From the NCBI RefSeq assembly GCF_000191885.1, contig NZ_AEWI01000066.1, positions 1 to 39,661 on the forward strand: a stretch of 39,661 nucleotides of DNA. The letters are read 5' to 3'. The notes beneath the pieces are model-generated. The model did not search any database, was not told the DNA's origin, and was given only the letters and a program-made list of their open reading frames with translations. This document shows positions 27,101 through 35,021 of the stretch, one piece after another; the first letter of the stretch is position 1; every line of letters starts with the position of its first letter. Origin of the DNA: Anaerophaga thermohalophila DSM 12881. Lineage in GTDB: Bacteria > Bacteroidota > Bacteroidia > Bacteroidales > Marinilabiliaceae. The position numbers and the translations under genes were made by a program.

Positions 27101-27342
27101 TTGAAACAAGTTTTGATGTATTACACAATGATTTTTTAAGGCGTATAACCGAAACCTTTCCTAAAATAACCCATAAAGATCTTAGGCTGGTTAGTTATAT
27201 AAGAATGAATTATAGTAATAAGGAGATTGCAGAAATGTTAAACATTTCTCTTAGAAGTGTGGAGTCAAGCAGGTATCGATTAAGAAAGAAAATGAATTTG
27301 GCTTCGGATATCAATTTAAATGATTATATAATAAGGTTTTAG
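24133..27342 (+). CDS. Membrane-spanning propeller/Y_Y_Y sensor with C-terminal LuxR-type HTH (polysaccharide-responsive regulator)
   Basis: A 1069-residue one-component relative of hybrid two-component systems, expected to sense a glucan fragment in the periplasm and bind DNA from the inner membrane. A hydrophobic export segment (about 19-36, VNAVFFVFAFFISQFLSA) is followed by about 14 Reg_prop beta-propeller repeats (WIGTFEGINVFDG, IWVGTQNGLNLF, FLWIGTYGGGLSRY and so on, to about 720). A Y_Y_Y domain (about 785-860, YEYTLEGFDGQWFKVD, LPPGEYIFRVKASN) precedes one TM helix (about 869-890, WFIILISLPFFILGYYIY) and a coiled coil (about 895-960). A LuxR/GerE-like helix-turn-helix is at about 1013-1058 (MNYSNKEIAEMLNISLRSVE). 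There is no histidine kinase or receiver domain. ATG 24133 is used; ATG 24166 is possible. It is divergent from GH128 and downstream of the glucanase genes it probably controls. Confidence 0.88.
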   Translation: MQVSKRSSKKSMKQAEKNIITVNAVFFVFAFFISQFLSAEIHELKFERLNMEDGLNHNSVNCFLHSSNGFLWIGTFEGINVFDGYKMESFQADPMDDTSLSNNFVECMLEDSYGNIWVGTQNGLNLFVPEKQEFIKYYPDSHDSTSICHNVIKTLYQDSEGFLWIGTYGGGLSRYDYDDDTFTNYTEINSNLPCNFINTIFEDRDGVLWLGTWQHGVVCFSKEEGIFENFMIDAGSDDAAEVNTINAIIEKRRNVLWLGTWGHGIMEFNIQNHQVRDISCHSGSASCIQDAIIKTILPISSNEVLAGSFGNGLFQIITAESISSYRVNADLSEGSANSHNKLSQSSFSDGSDEISVYEIEQYNYQIWNDNSISNNWIWSIYQDNSGLCWVATWGDGINKIDFYKNRFKTFYPSPVDNNNFFHYQISAAIEITPGVLLIGTVDGGFYQFFRDEKVFINLDESGIIERAKGITTFERGEDSCIWVGTREGLFQYNPKRRELMEYKYDNVGEQLSGGEVSAIHSDRLGHVWVGFRGKGIDKLIPIKENPERYIKHSYRENPSDTTRLPSNTITAIYCDNYDNIWIGTLAGGVCVYDRANDRFKQVSVVDKKEGIILKDVLSIFESEKGELWLGTLSQGLWHFDKKTSAVVKYSKKEGLSNNAVHSILEDREHNLWLATGYGISKFNPETKNFINFQKKDGLHGNNFNFDIYSAVIKMSDNSMFFGGKNGFTIFSPEDIRRSTYIPKVVINGLTVNGKEVEAGDTINGRVLISKPLYATDKITLTSHEHLITFEFASLHFATPLNNSYEYTLEGFDGQWFKVDASRRFASYTNLPPGEYIFRVKASNSHGIWHPDSHASLEVIVLPPFWKTPWFIILISLPFFILGYYIYKSRTRYVMLEMSIQEKVMEAEQIIREKELLKQEQEKLTNELDQKNKALVSSAMAVEEKNQRLKRVKNYLSEITPYVSDQARKKLENVYSLMEENSYPMEDWKSFETSFDVLHNDFLRRITETFPKITHKDLRLVSYIRMNYSNKEIAEMLNISLRSVESSRYRLRKKMNLASDINLNDYIIRF

Positions 27343-27500
27343 TAATAGTGTACCTCCGATTTTTTTAATCTCGTAGTTTGACTGAAATTCAGGAACAAAA
27401 TTTCTGTAACCCTTGAAAAAAGGGGATAATAAATAAGAAAAAGGAGTGGCTTTTATAGCGCACTCAATCATAAATCTCTCAGAAAAATTATCAGTAACAA
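27343..27500. other. Short gap with an R2 end fragment
   Basis: GGCTTTTATAGCGCACTCAA (27447-27466) resembles the right R2 end (GCTTTTATATTGCACTCAAT). CCCTTGAAAAAAGGGG (27411-27426) could be a weak stem after the regulator gene. The antiporter start follows at 27501. Confidence 0.4.
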
Positions 27501-28715
27501 ATGAGCGTACTATTGATAACCGGTATAATAATTTTTTCCGGATTTTTATTTGGCGAACTGGCAGCCAAAATTTCACTTCCAAAGATATCGGGTTACATTG
27601 TGGCGGGAATATTTCTGAACCCGCAGGTTTTGGGAATTGTACCGCACTCTTTTATTGAGACGGGCGAGCCATTGGTTGATATTTCTTTGGCAGTGATTAC
27701 TTTCCATATTGGCGGTTCATTATCGTTTGATAAAATAAAAAAAGAGGGCCGGAATTATTTTATTATGACTCTTGCAGAGTCTGTCTTTGCTTATCTATCG
27801 GTATTCTTTATGTTGTTTGTGGCGGTGGAATATGTTTTTACGATTTTTGACTCTGTTTATCTTTCTCTGGCTTTCAGTATGATATTGGCGTCACTGGCAG
27901 CACCAACGGATCCATCGGCAACGCTTGCCGTTATCCGGGAATACAAAGCCAAAGGACCAGTGAGTTCGTCTGTTCTGGGAATAGCTGCTTTTGACGATAT
28001 TATGGGTATCATTCTGTTTACATTATCTCTGTCATTTGCAAAATTTCTGATGGGTCATACCGATGTTTCGTTCCTTAATTCCATTGAACACCTCTTTTCA
28101 GAAATAGTATTGGCCGTCATCGTTGGTATTGTCTTTGGTTCTATACTGAACTTGCTATCACGTATTTTTAAGCGGGAGACAGAAGGTGCCCTGATCGTTC
28201 TGATTCTCGGGGTTCTGATATTGTGCTTCGGGACTTCAGCTTATCTGGGTGTTGATGAGTTGCTTTCAACCCTGGCAATGGGCGTAATCGTTGTTAATTT
28301 TAATCAACAGAAAGAAGAAATTTTTGGTGTCGTGGAACGGTATACTGAAGAATTGATCTTTGTAATTTTCTTTACACTTTCCGGCTTACATCTGGATATT
28401 TCCCTGCTTTCAGGTAATTCGGCATTGGTTATTTTGTATATCATTGCGCGTGCACTGGGGAAATATAGCGGAATATCAGGCTCATCAACCTTTTTGGATA
28501 TTTCAAAACCTGTGAAAAAATATACAGCTGGCGGTCTGCTTCCCCAAGGCGGAATCGTGATCGGGCTTGCGATCCTTGTTTCCGAAGAACAGGCCTTTCA
28601 TGAATTTTCTACACTTATCATGACTGTTGTTATAGGGACAGCAATTATTCATGAACTGTTGGGCCCCGTTATTTCAAAATATTCTCTGAAAAGGGCCGGA
28701 GAGATTGAAAATTAG
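27501..28715 (+). CDS. CPA2-type cation/proton antiporter
   Basis: A 404-residue polytopic inner-membrane protein with about 12 hydrophobic segments, of the monovalent cation:proton antiporter-2 (KefB/NapA-like) group, exchanging Na+ or K+ for H+. Markers are ISLPKISGYIVAGIFLNP (helix 1-2 loop), VDISLAVITFHIGG, ASLAAPTDPSATLAVI with an unwound-helix TDP motif, AAFDDIMGIILF with paired Asp expected to bind cation and proton, and GGLLPQGGIVIGLAIL near the C-terminus. There is no cytosolic TrkA-N domain, so it is a short form. The start at 27501 gives a hydrophobic N-terminus directly. No operon partner is evident; a broken small frame follows. Confidence 0.88.
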   Translation: MSVLLITGIIIFSGFLFGELAAKISLPKISGYIVAGIFLNPQVLGIVPHSFIETGEPLVDISLAVITFHIGGSLSFDKIKKEGRNYFIMTLAESVFAYLSVFFMLFVAVEYVFTIFDSVYLSLAFSMILASLAAPTDPSATLAVIREYKAKGPVSSSVLGIAAFDDIMGIILFTLSLSFAKFLMGHTDVSFLNSIEHLFSEIVLAVIVGIVFGSILNLLSRIFKRETEGALIVLILGVLILCFGTSAYLGVDELLSTLAMGVIVVNFNQQKEEIFGVVERYTEELIFVIFFTLSGLHLDISLLSGNSALVILYIIARALGKYSGISGSSTFLDISKPVKKYTAGGLLPQGGIVIGLAILVSEEQAFHEFSTLIMTVVIGTAIIHELLGPVISKYSLKRAGEIEN

Positions 28716-28719
28716 GACA

Positions 28720-28953
28720 ATGGATCCGATGGATATTATTTCTGCAGATGATAACGGCTGTCGGTCAGGCAGGTAATACCATGTTCAACTGGAGCACTCT
28801 TTTTATTCAACTTCGAAGGATTTTATTGGCAGGCACCGTCCTGGCAATCCTTCGGAAGCTCTTCGGTCTCTGGAGGCATTGATAAGAAATGAATTGCTGG
28901 ATAACAGAGTATCCGAAATCGGGCAATCGTTCTATGGTGTTTACGATGTATGA
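28720..28953 (+). pseudogene. Unidentified small open frame broken by an in-frame TAA
   Basis: ATG 28720 begins MDPMDIISADDNGCRSGR, then TAA (28774-28776). The same frame continues YHVQLEHSFYSTSKDF, IGRHRPGNPSEALRSLEALI, RNELLDNRVSEIGQSFYGVY, DV and TGA. The post-stop part has a protein-like composition (amphipathic SEALRSLEALIRNELLD), but I do not recognise a family. It may be a decayed gene or the remnant of a C-terminal part of something longer. R2 begins exactly at its final stop codon. Confidence 0.3.
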
Positions 28954-29093
28954 GTGCAGTATAAAAAGCATATTTTTGTCAAAATCAAGGCGTTTTAAAT
29001 TTTTGTACCGGAGTTAACTTGTTGTTAATGAGGGTGCAAAAATTTAAAACAACAACGAGTTTGGCAACAAAGATGCTTTTTAGACCGGGCTCA
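28951..29093. repeat. R2 palindromic MITE-like element, full copy with possible TGTA target duplication
   Basis: The 143-bp element has inverted ends (TGAGTGCAGTATAAAAAGC against the complement of GCTTTTTAGACCGGGCTCA) and a very strong inner dyad (GTTTTAAATTTTTGTACC against GGTGCAAAAATTTAAAAC, 17 of 18 paired). The centre is TTAACTTGTTGTTAA. TGTA occurs directly on both sides (28947-28950 and 29094-29097), compatible with a 4-bp target-site duplication. No coding capacity. Confidence 0.82.
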
Positions 29094-29150
29094 TGTATTG
29101 TTTCAGCAATGGACAGAGACTGTGTAAAACTGCTTTTCCCGACCGAACAA

Positions 29151-29180
29151 TTTGGACAATAACATGTTTCTATAATTTAG
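29151..29180 (+). promoter_or_regulatory. Candidate promoter of the superoxide dismutase gene
   Basis: TTTG (29151-29154), an 18-nt spacer, then TAATTTAG (29173-29180), seven of eight bases of the Bacteroidota -7 consensus at nearly ideal spacing. Transcription would start near 29187, giving a very short leader before ATG 29201. Confidence 0.5.
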
Positions 29181-29200
29181 AACCAATAAAAAGAATTGAT

Positions 29201-29944
29201 ATGGAACGACGTCATTTTCTTTCACTGGCAGGCATGGCTGCTATAGGAGCATGTATGCCCGCAGGTCAAAAACAGGGTGGTAATAAAGGAGTTGCCGCTG
29301 CAGCAGTCGCAGGTTCCGTTGAGAAACATAAATTTCCGCAGCTGGGTTATGCTTACAACGCTCTTGAACCCTATATCGATGCTCAGACGATGGAGCTGCA
29401 TTACGATAAACACCATCGGGGCTATTACGGCAAATTTATGGCCGCCATCAAAGGTACCGATATGGAGACTATACCTATGCATCATATATTTGCCAATATA
29501 TCTCAGCATAGTGAATCGGTACGTAATAATGGTGGCGGTTACTACAATCACCGTCTGTTTTGGGACAATATGTCACCCGATGGTGGTGATCCTTCAGCCA
29601 GGTTATCAGATGCATTGGTAAAGAACTTCGGATCGTTTGACGAATTTAAAAAAGAGTTTGGCAATGCCGCCAAATCACATTTCGGAAGTGGCTGGGCCTG
29701 GTTGTACCTGGATGCTGACAAAAACCTGAAGATAACTTCTACCCCCAATCAGGACAATCCATTGATGGATGTTTCGGATGAACGTGGTATTCCGCTGTTG
29801 ACACTCGACGTGTGGGAACATGCTTATTATCTGAAATATCAGAATAAACGTGGCGATTATGTTGACAATTTCTGGAATGTGGTCAACTGGAAAACCGTAA
29901 ATAAGCGCTGGGAAATGGCGATTAAAGGAGAATGGAAAGGGTAA
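29201..29944 (+). CDS. Exported Fe/Mn-type superoxide dismutase, probable lipoprotein
   Basis: A 247-residue superoxide dismutase converting superoxide to O2 and H2O2. Metal ligands are H67 (MELHYDKHH), H117 ([11 protein letters not shown]), D203 and H207 (signature DVWEHAYY). The [10 protein letters not shown]-terminus is standard. Gly before the second His and Gln in TPNQDNPLM resemble Mn-type or cambialistic enzymes rather than strict Fe-type. The start is ATG 29201 ([18 protein letters not shown]), not the longer frame from 29093. It gives an export signal with a twin Arg and a lipobox-like IGAC (C18), suggesting Tat export and lipid anchoring outside the cytoplasm. It stands alone with its own promoter. 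Confidence 0.9.
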   Translation: MERRHFLSLAGMAAIGACMPAGQKQGGNKGVAAAAVAGSVEKHKFPQLGYAYNALEPYIDAQTMELHYDKHHRGYYGKFMAAIKGTDMETIPMHHIFANISQHSESVRNNGGGYYNHRLFWDNMSPDGGDPSARLSDALVKNFGSFDEFKKEFGNAAKSHFGSGWAWLYLDADKNLKITSTPNQDNPLMDVSDERGIPLLTLDVWEHAYYLKYQNKRGDYVDNFWNVVNWKTVNKRWEMAIKGEWKG

Positions 29945-30381
29945 AAATTGTTTGTACTTAAAGTGCCGGTTGCAATGCCTGCCCTGATATTATCGGGGGC
30001 TTACGTAGCCGTCAATAAAGGAGTCCCGAATGTGCTTTTTGTTGAGGGTATCTGATAAGTAATTCTTTGGAAAAACTGAATTCAATTCTTGCTGCCGAAG
30101 GTATTGTTTTTCAAGTAATTACATACAAGTGCACGGAGCACATCACAGATATCCACAATGGACTTTTTAGACAGCGTCTTTTTAAAGCTACTTTCGGGAT
30201 GAGTAATCTTCGGACGATCGTAGCACAGTAAATGGCACTTTATGGACAGCTCCTAATTAAGTCAGTCGTCGTGAGTTAATAATTTATTTCAGTTTCCTGC
30301 AAACTCAAATATTTTGTTTCAACAGGCCGAGGTGGAACTGCGTGCTCTGCTTCTGCCTTTTTTTTATATATTTGCGACCCG
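29945..30381. other. Gap with degraded sequence; no intact gene
   Basis: About 430 bp. A 35-codon stretch (LFVLKVPVAMPALILSGAY, VAVNKGVPNVLFVEGI) ends at TGA about 30054, with further stops after it. GTAGCACAGTAAATG, then CACTTTATGGACAG resembles GTAATACAGCAAATG, TTGCTTTATGGACAG at 23658-23685, so part of it is repeated debris. ACTTTTTAGACAGCGTC (30163-30179) resembles an R2 end. TATATTTG at 30366-30374 matches a -7 box for the next gene. Confidence 0.4.
30366..30374 (+). promoter_or_regulatory. Candidate -7 element upstream of the second efflux locus
   Basis: TATATATTTGCG contains TATATTTG, a full match to TAnnTTTG, about 40 nt before ATG 30413. No clear TTTG was found 17-23 nt upstream. 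Confidence 0.35.
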
Positions 30382-30415
30382 GATAACTTCGTAATAGATA
30401 AATTTTATACGGATG
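30382..30415 (+). repeat. R1 3' end supplying the next start codon
   Basis: ATAACTTCGTAATAGATAAA, TTTTATACGGATGA matches the 3' end of the R1 copy at 38730-38837 (ATAACTTAG...TTTTTATACGGATGA). The ATG is the start of the small gene at 30413. Confidence 0.7.
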
Positions 30416-30820
30416 ACCAAGGGGAAAAATATCGCTCTTTTCTTGTTATGGGTGGCCGGTCTGGTCATCTTTTTACATGAAGTCATTCCCCATCATCATC
30501 ATTTCCATTCGGTTTATTCGAATGTTCCGGTTGCGGGAGATTCTACTTCCTGCGAATATCCCATAGAACACAATGAATCGTTTGATGACGCCCGAAATCA
30601 TTGCCATGCATTTAACGATATAACCGTTGAACGACAGAGCATTGTTAAGATCAGCCAATCCTGAGAGGTTAATGATTCTTTCCTGCTTTTATTGTATGTT
30701 ACGCCAGCGGTTGATGATGAATCTGGAAATCGGATTATCCGTGTACTTATCCCGAATGTATCGCCTTTAGATATATTTATTCTTTCTGTTTTCCCTCACC
30801 GGGGCCCACCATTGGCATAG
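30413..30820 (+). pseudogene. Small His-rich exported protein (DUF6769-like) with in-frame TGA
   Basis: ATG 30413 encodes a signal-like segment (NIALFLLWVAGLVIFLHEVI) and a His cluster (PHHHHFHS), typical of small Bacteroidota proteins preceding Cu/Co/Zn RND pumps. Frame 1 stops at TGA 30662-30664 after 83 codons. The same frame then stays open for 51 more codons (EVNDSFLLLLYVTPAVDD to VFPHRGPPLA, TAG 30818-30820). A terminal Arg/Pro-Pro motif is what I expect at the end of the full-length family, so the TGA probably interrupts a once-intact gene of about 135 residues. The function is unknown; the His cluster and context suggest metal handling. The start ATG is in an R1 3' end. Confidence 0.6.
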
Positions 30821-30991
30821 TTTCTTTTTCTTGGTAATTACATTTCATATTTTCCCGGCTCATCGGGATAATATTGTTAACAAAAGACTTACCAAAAGAC
30901 TTTATTCAAAGACTACCAGAGTTCTTGCAAAGAAAGCCGAGCGGTCGCATGCTTGCGAGAATTTATTGCCAAACTTAAAAAAAACCAGTAA

Positions 30992-33900
30992 ATGATTAAC
31001 AAAATAATCGCCTTTTCAATAAAGAACAAGTTTATTGTGGGGCTGTTTATTTTTGCCTGGATAGGATGGGGTGTGTATGCATTGCTGCATTTGCCGTTGA
31101 ACACGGTTCCCGACCTGACCAACAATCAGGTAAAAGTAACCACTTATGCCCCCGATCTGGCAACAGAGGAAATAGAAAGGCTCATTACTTATCCGGTGGA
31201 ACTGGAGATGGGTAACCTTCCGGGGTTGATTGAGATTCGTTCCAAATCTAAATTTGGCTTGTCCGACATCACCCTTGTTTTCGAAGAAAAGATGGGAATG
31301 TACAAACCCCGTCAGCTGGTATCTGAAAAACTTAAAAGTGTTTCCGGAAAATTACCTGCAGGTGTTGGTGAGCCGTCGATGGGCCCCTTAACAAGTGGCT
31401 TGGGAGGTGCATTTACCTACAATGGCAAAGGTGAAGCTGTAGGTGGCAAAGTGATGATGCTGCGGGGGGAAAACCCTGCCGAAGTGATTGCCAATGTCAG
31501 GGAGCGCTTGCCGCGGGTTGAAGAAGCTTTGCCCGAAGGTGTTCAGATTGAGCCTTTTCTGGACCGTTCCTCGCTTATCAAAGATACAACGACCACGGTT
31601 GTTGAAAATCTTGTTCTGGGTGCCTTGATTGTCATTTTTGTTCTGGTCTTTCTGATGGGGAATTTTCGTTCGGGACTCATCACAGCTTCTGTTATTCCGC
31701 TTTCGTTGCTGTTTGCACTCGGCGTTATGTACACTTTTGATTTGTCGGCGAATCTGATCAGCCTCGGGGCGGTAGACTTTGGAATAATTATCGACGGAGC
31801 CGTGATTATTGTGGAGTTTGTAGTGTATCAGATGAGCCTGAGGATTTCGCATTTCAGACAATTAAGTGGGAGACAGATAAAACAAAGAGTTGAAGAAATC
31901 ACTATTTGGGCTTCCGGGCGTATGATGCGTACTGCCATTTTCGGTCAGCTGATTATTTTGATTGTCTTTATTCCCATCCTGACGCTTACCGGACAGGAAG
32001 GCAAGATGTTCCGGCCAATGGCCATCACATTTGGGACAGCCCTCGTGGGGGCCATCATACTTTGTCTGACTTATGTTCCCATGATGGCTTCATGGATTTT
32101 AAGACCGGAGAAAACAGACAAGCCCAGGCTGGCAGACAGGGTCATCGGACAAATTCGTAAAAGTTATCGGAAAATGTTACGAGTAGCTCTGCACTATCGT
32201 TAGGCTGTTACCGGGGCTGTTATCGTGCTTTTTGTGATTGCCCTGGCAATTTTCACCCGCCTTGGAGCGGTTTTCATCCCCCAACTTGACGAAGGTGATT
32301 TTGCCATTCATCCATTGCTGCAACCCGGAACTTCGCTCACGGAAACAGTAAACATCAATACCAAACTGGAAAAGGTGCTGATGGAGAAATTTCCTGATGA
32401 AGTGGAACAGGTGGCTACGAAGATCGGTACCGGCGAAATTCCTACCGACCCAATGTCGCTCGAGATGGCCAAAATGATTATAAATCTGTCTCCCAAAGAT
32501 GAATGGGTGAGGGCCGAAACCAAGGATGAGCTGGAAAAACTGATGAAGGAAGAGATGTCCGCAGCGGTTCCGGGTGTGAATTTCTTTTTTGCACAGCCGG
32601 TAGAGATGCTGTTTAACCACTTGCTTACAGGTTCATCGGCCGATGTTTTGCTAAATATATATGGAGAAAATCTTGACACGCTATTTCATTACGGAAATCG
32701 AGCACGTGAAATCATTGAAGACATTCCCGGTGCCGGTGATTTGAATGTGCAAAAAGTGATAGGATTGCCCCAGCTGGTTGTGAAATACGATCGTGATAAA
32801 CTGGCTCAATACGGACTGGATATAGAAACGGTCAACCGTACCATACAGGCAGCCTACTCAGGCGCTGAGGCAGGTATTATTTACGAAGGCGAGCGTCAGT
32901 TCTCACAGGTAGTCCGTTTGGATGAGCAGTTCAGAAACGATCCTGAAGCTGTTGGCGATCTATATCTTAAAAGACCTAACGGCAACCAGGTGAAATTGAG
33001 TGAGGTGGCAGATATCAGAATGCAGACGGGCCCTGCAGCTATTTCACGCGAAGGTGTGAAGCGGAAGCTCGAAGTGGATGTTAATATCGGGAATCGTGAT
33101 ACCGAATCATTTGTTGAGGAGGTAAAACAAAAGCTTGATTCGGAACTGAATCTGCCCCGGGGATACAGCATTTCTTACGAAGGTGATTTCAAGAGTCTTC
33201 AAAGCGCCAAACAACGACTTTCATGGGTAGTACCACTGGTTCTGGCTTTTATCTTCATTCTTCTTTATTTTACGTTTGGTTCGTCACGACAGGCGTTGCT
33301 GGTATTTTCGGCAGTTCCCCTGGCAGCCATTGGCGGCGTCTTTTCTTTGTGGATACGCGGAATGCCTTTTAGTATCTCTGCAGGTGTCGGATTCATTGCA
33401 TTGTTTGGTATAGCTGTGCTTAATGGTGTGGTGTTGATGAGTTTCTTCAATGAACTGAGAGCCGAAGGCGTTAACAATGTCTTTCGACGCGTCTATCATG
33501 GCACCGATATGCGGCTTCGTCCGGTTATTCTGACAGCACTAACCGATGCGCTGGGCTTTCTGCCAATGGCCATGTCAACATCATCGGGTGCTGAAGTTCA
33601 ACGCCCTTTGGCAACGGTTGTTGTCGGTGGATTGATAACTGCAACATTTTTAACGCTGTTTTTATTGCCGATTATTTACACTTTTAAAGCCAGAACTATC
33701 AGGATTCCTTTCCTGTCGCAAATGCTGGCCAGGGATAATTCTTCTGAAAAACGTGATATTAGACCGTTTTTCTTTTGCCTGATTGCAGGAATGCTGATTG
33801 TGCCATCCTCTCTTCAGGGACAACGCCCGGAGCCACTTTCATTGAATGAAGCCATACAGATGGCTCTGGACAATCATCCGGAGATTAGGACCGGCATTCT

Positions 33901-34972
33901 GGGGGTTGAGCAGCAACAAAAGGAGAAAGTCGCTGCTTTTGATTTGCCCGATACTAAAGTGGCTTATGAAAACGAAAATGAGGGAAGCGGCCGTCAAAAA
34001 TGGTCGGTAGAGCAGGAATTTAGCAATCCTGCCGGGTATGTAGCCCGCGGGAAACTGGCCAATCGGAATATTGAACTTTACCGGTCGCGTCTGAACCGCG
34101 CGAAAGCACTGGTGATACGTGATGTAAAAGAAGCCTGGAATGATGTTCTTTTTGCCAAAGAGAAGCTTGCTTTGATGCAACAATTGGAATTGTATTTTTC
34201 TGAACTCTATGAAGCCGGAGAATTGAGATATGAGACCGGAGATATTTCTTATCTGGAAAAAGTTTCGGCACAATCGAAATACAAAGCAATTGTGCAGGAT
34301 AAGGAAATGGCTGAGATGGAGCTACAAAACAGCCTGAACCGACTTCAGGAAACTCTGTTTTCTGATACTCCCGTTGCGGTTGAAGATTCGGTGCTGCCAG
34401 TTTATCCGTTTCCGTTGGATACCATCGGACAACGGCTGCCCGACGGAAATCCCGATCTCATGGTTTCGAAAGACAAACTGAGTGCATCGGAAGCAGAGAG
34501 TAAAGCCATTCGTTCATTGTCATGGCCCGATCCTTTTGTCCGTTTAAGTAAAACAGATGTGAATGGTGGCGATGGATTCAGCGCTTTTGAAGTCGGACTG
34601 AAAATTCCCATTGACTTCTGGGGGGAACATGCTAAAAACCGGAGTGCCCGTATCGATGCCGAAATAGCGGGAGAGCAACACCGAATCATTCAAAAAACTT
34701 TGGAAACAGAATTTCAAAATCTTTGGAACAAAGTGAACAACTACCATCAGCAGTTGAAATTCTTCCGGGAAAACCGGCTGCAAGAAGCAAGTTTGATCTC
34801 AAAAAATGCCACTCTTCAGTATCGTGAAGGGAATATCGATTATCTGCAATATGTTCAGTATTTCGATCAGGCCACAACTATAAGGCTGGATTATCTGAGC
34901 CTGGTGAAATCATATAACGAGGCAGTTATTGAATTGCAATATTTAACAGGCAGAGGGTTGGATGGTAGATGA
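30992..34972 (+). pseudogene. czcA: CzcA-TolC fusion RND efflux gene, inactivated by in-frame TAG and internal deletion
   Basis: Residues 1-403 (30992-32203) and a following 915-codon open stretch (from 32225) are in one frame, separated only by TAG 32201-32203 within ALHYR-stop-AVTGAVIVLFVIALAIF, so one nonsense change splits the gene. The first part has the RND N-terminus (HLPLNTVPDLTNNQVKVTTY), TM4 proton-relay Asp pair (GAVDFGIIIDGAVIIVEF) and TM5-6. The second part completes the pump (FIPQLDEGDFAIHPLL, IALFGIAVLNGVVLMSFFNE). It then continues from about nt 33770 into a TolC-like outer-membrane domain (SLNEAIQMALDNHPEI), the fusion seen in many Bacteroidota. In addition, TSGLG is joined directly to GAFTYNGKGEAVGG near 31404. 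The intact pump at 4435-8271 has about 140 residues of porter domain at that place. A functional product is unlikely; a truncated channel half could still be made. Confidence 0.85.
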
Positions 34973-35021
34973 AGAGAAAGATAAAAAGACAATTTTGAGC
35001 ATCTCAACTACAAAAAGTATA

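Noticed and set aside
24133..27342. Classical hybrid two-component system (HTCS)
   Set aside because: No histidine kinase H-box, ATPase or receiver domain is seen; after the TM helix there is only a coiled coil and a LuxR-type HTH.
29093..29200. 36-residue N-terminal extension of superoxide dismutase
   Set aside because: It starts at the R2 boundary, spans the predicted promoter, and would place the export signal internally. ATG 29201 is much better.
28774..32203. Alternative genetic code or general stop-codon readthrough
   Set aside because: All three stop codons appear in frame in this short segment, while all three also end intact genes elsewhere. Gene decay explains it better.
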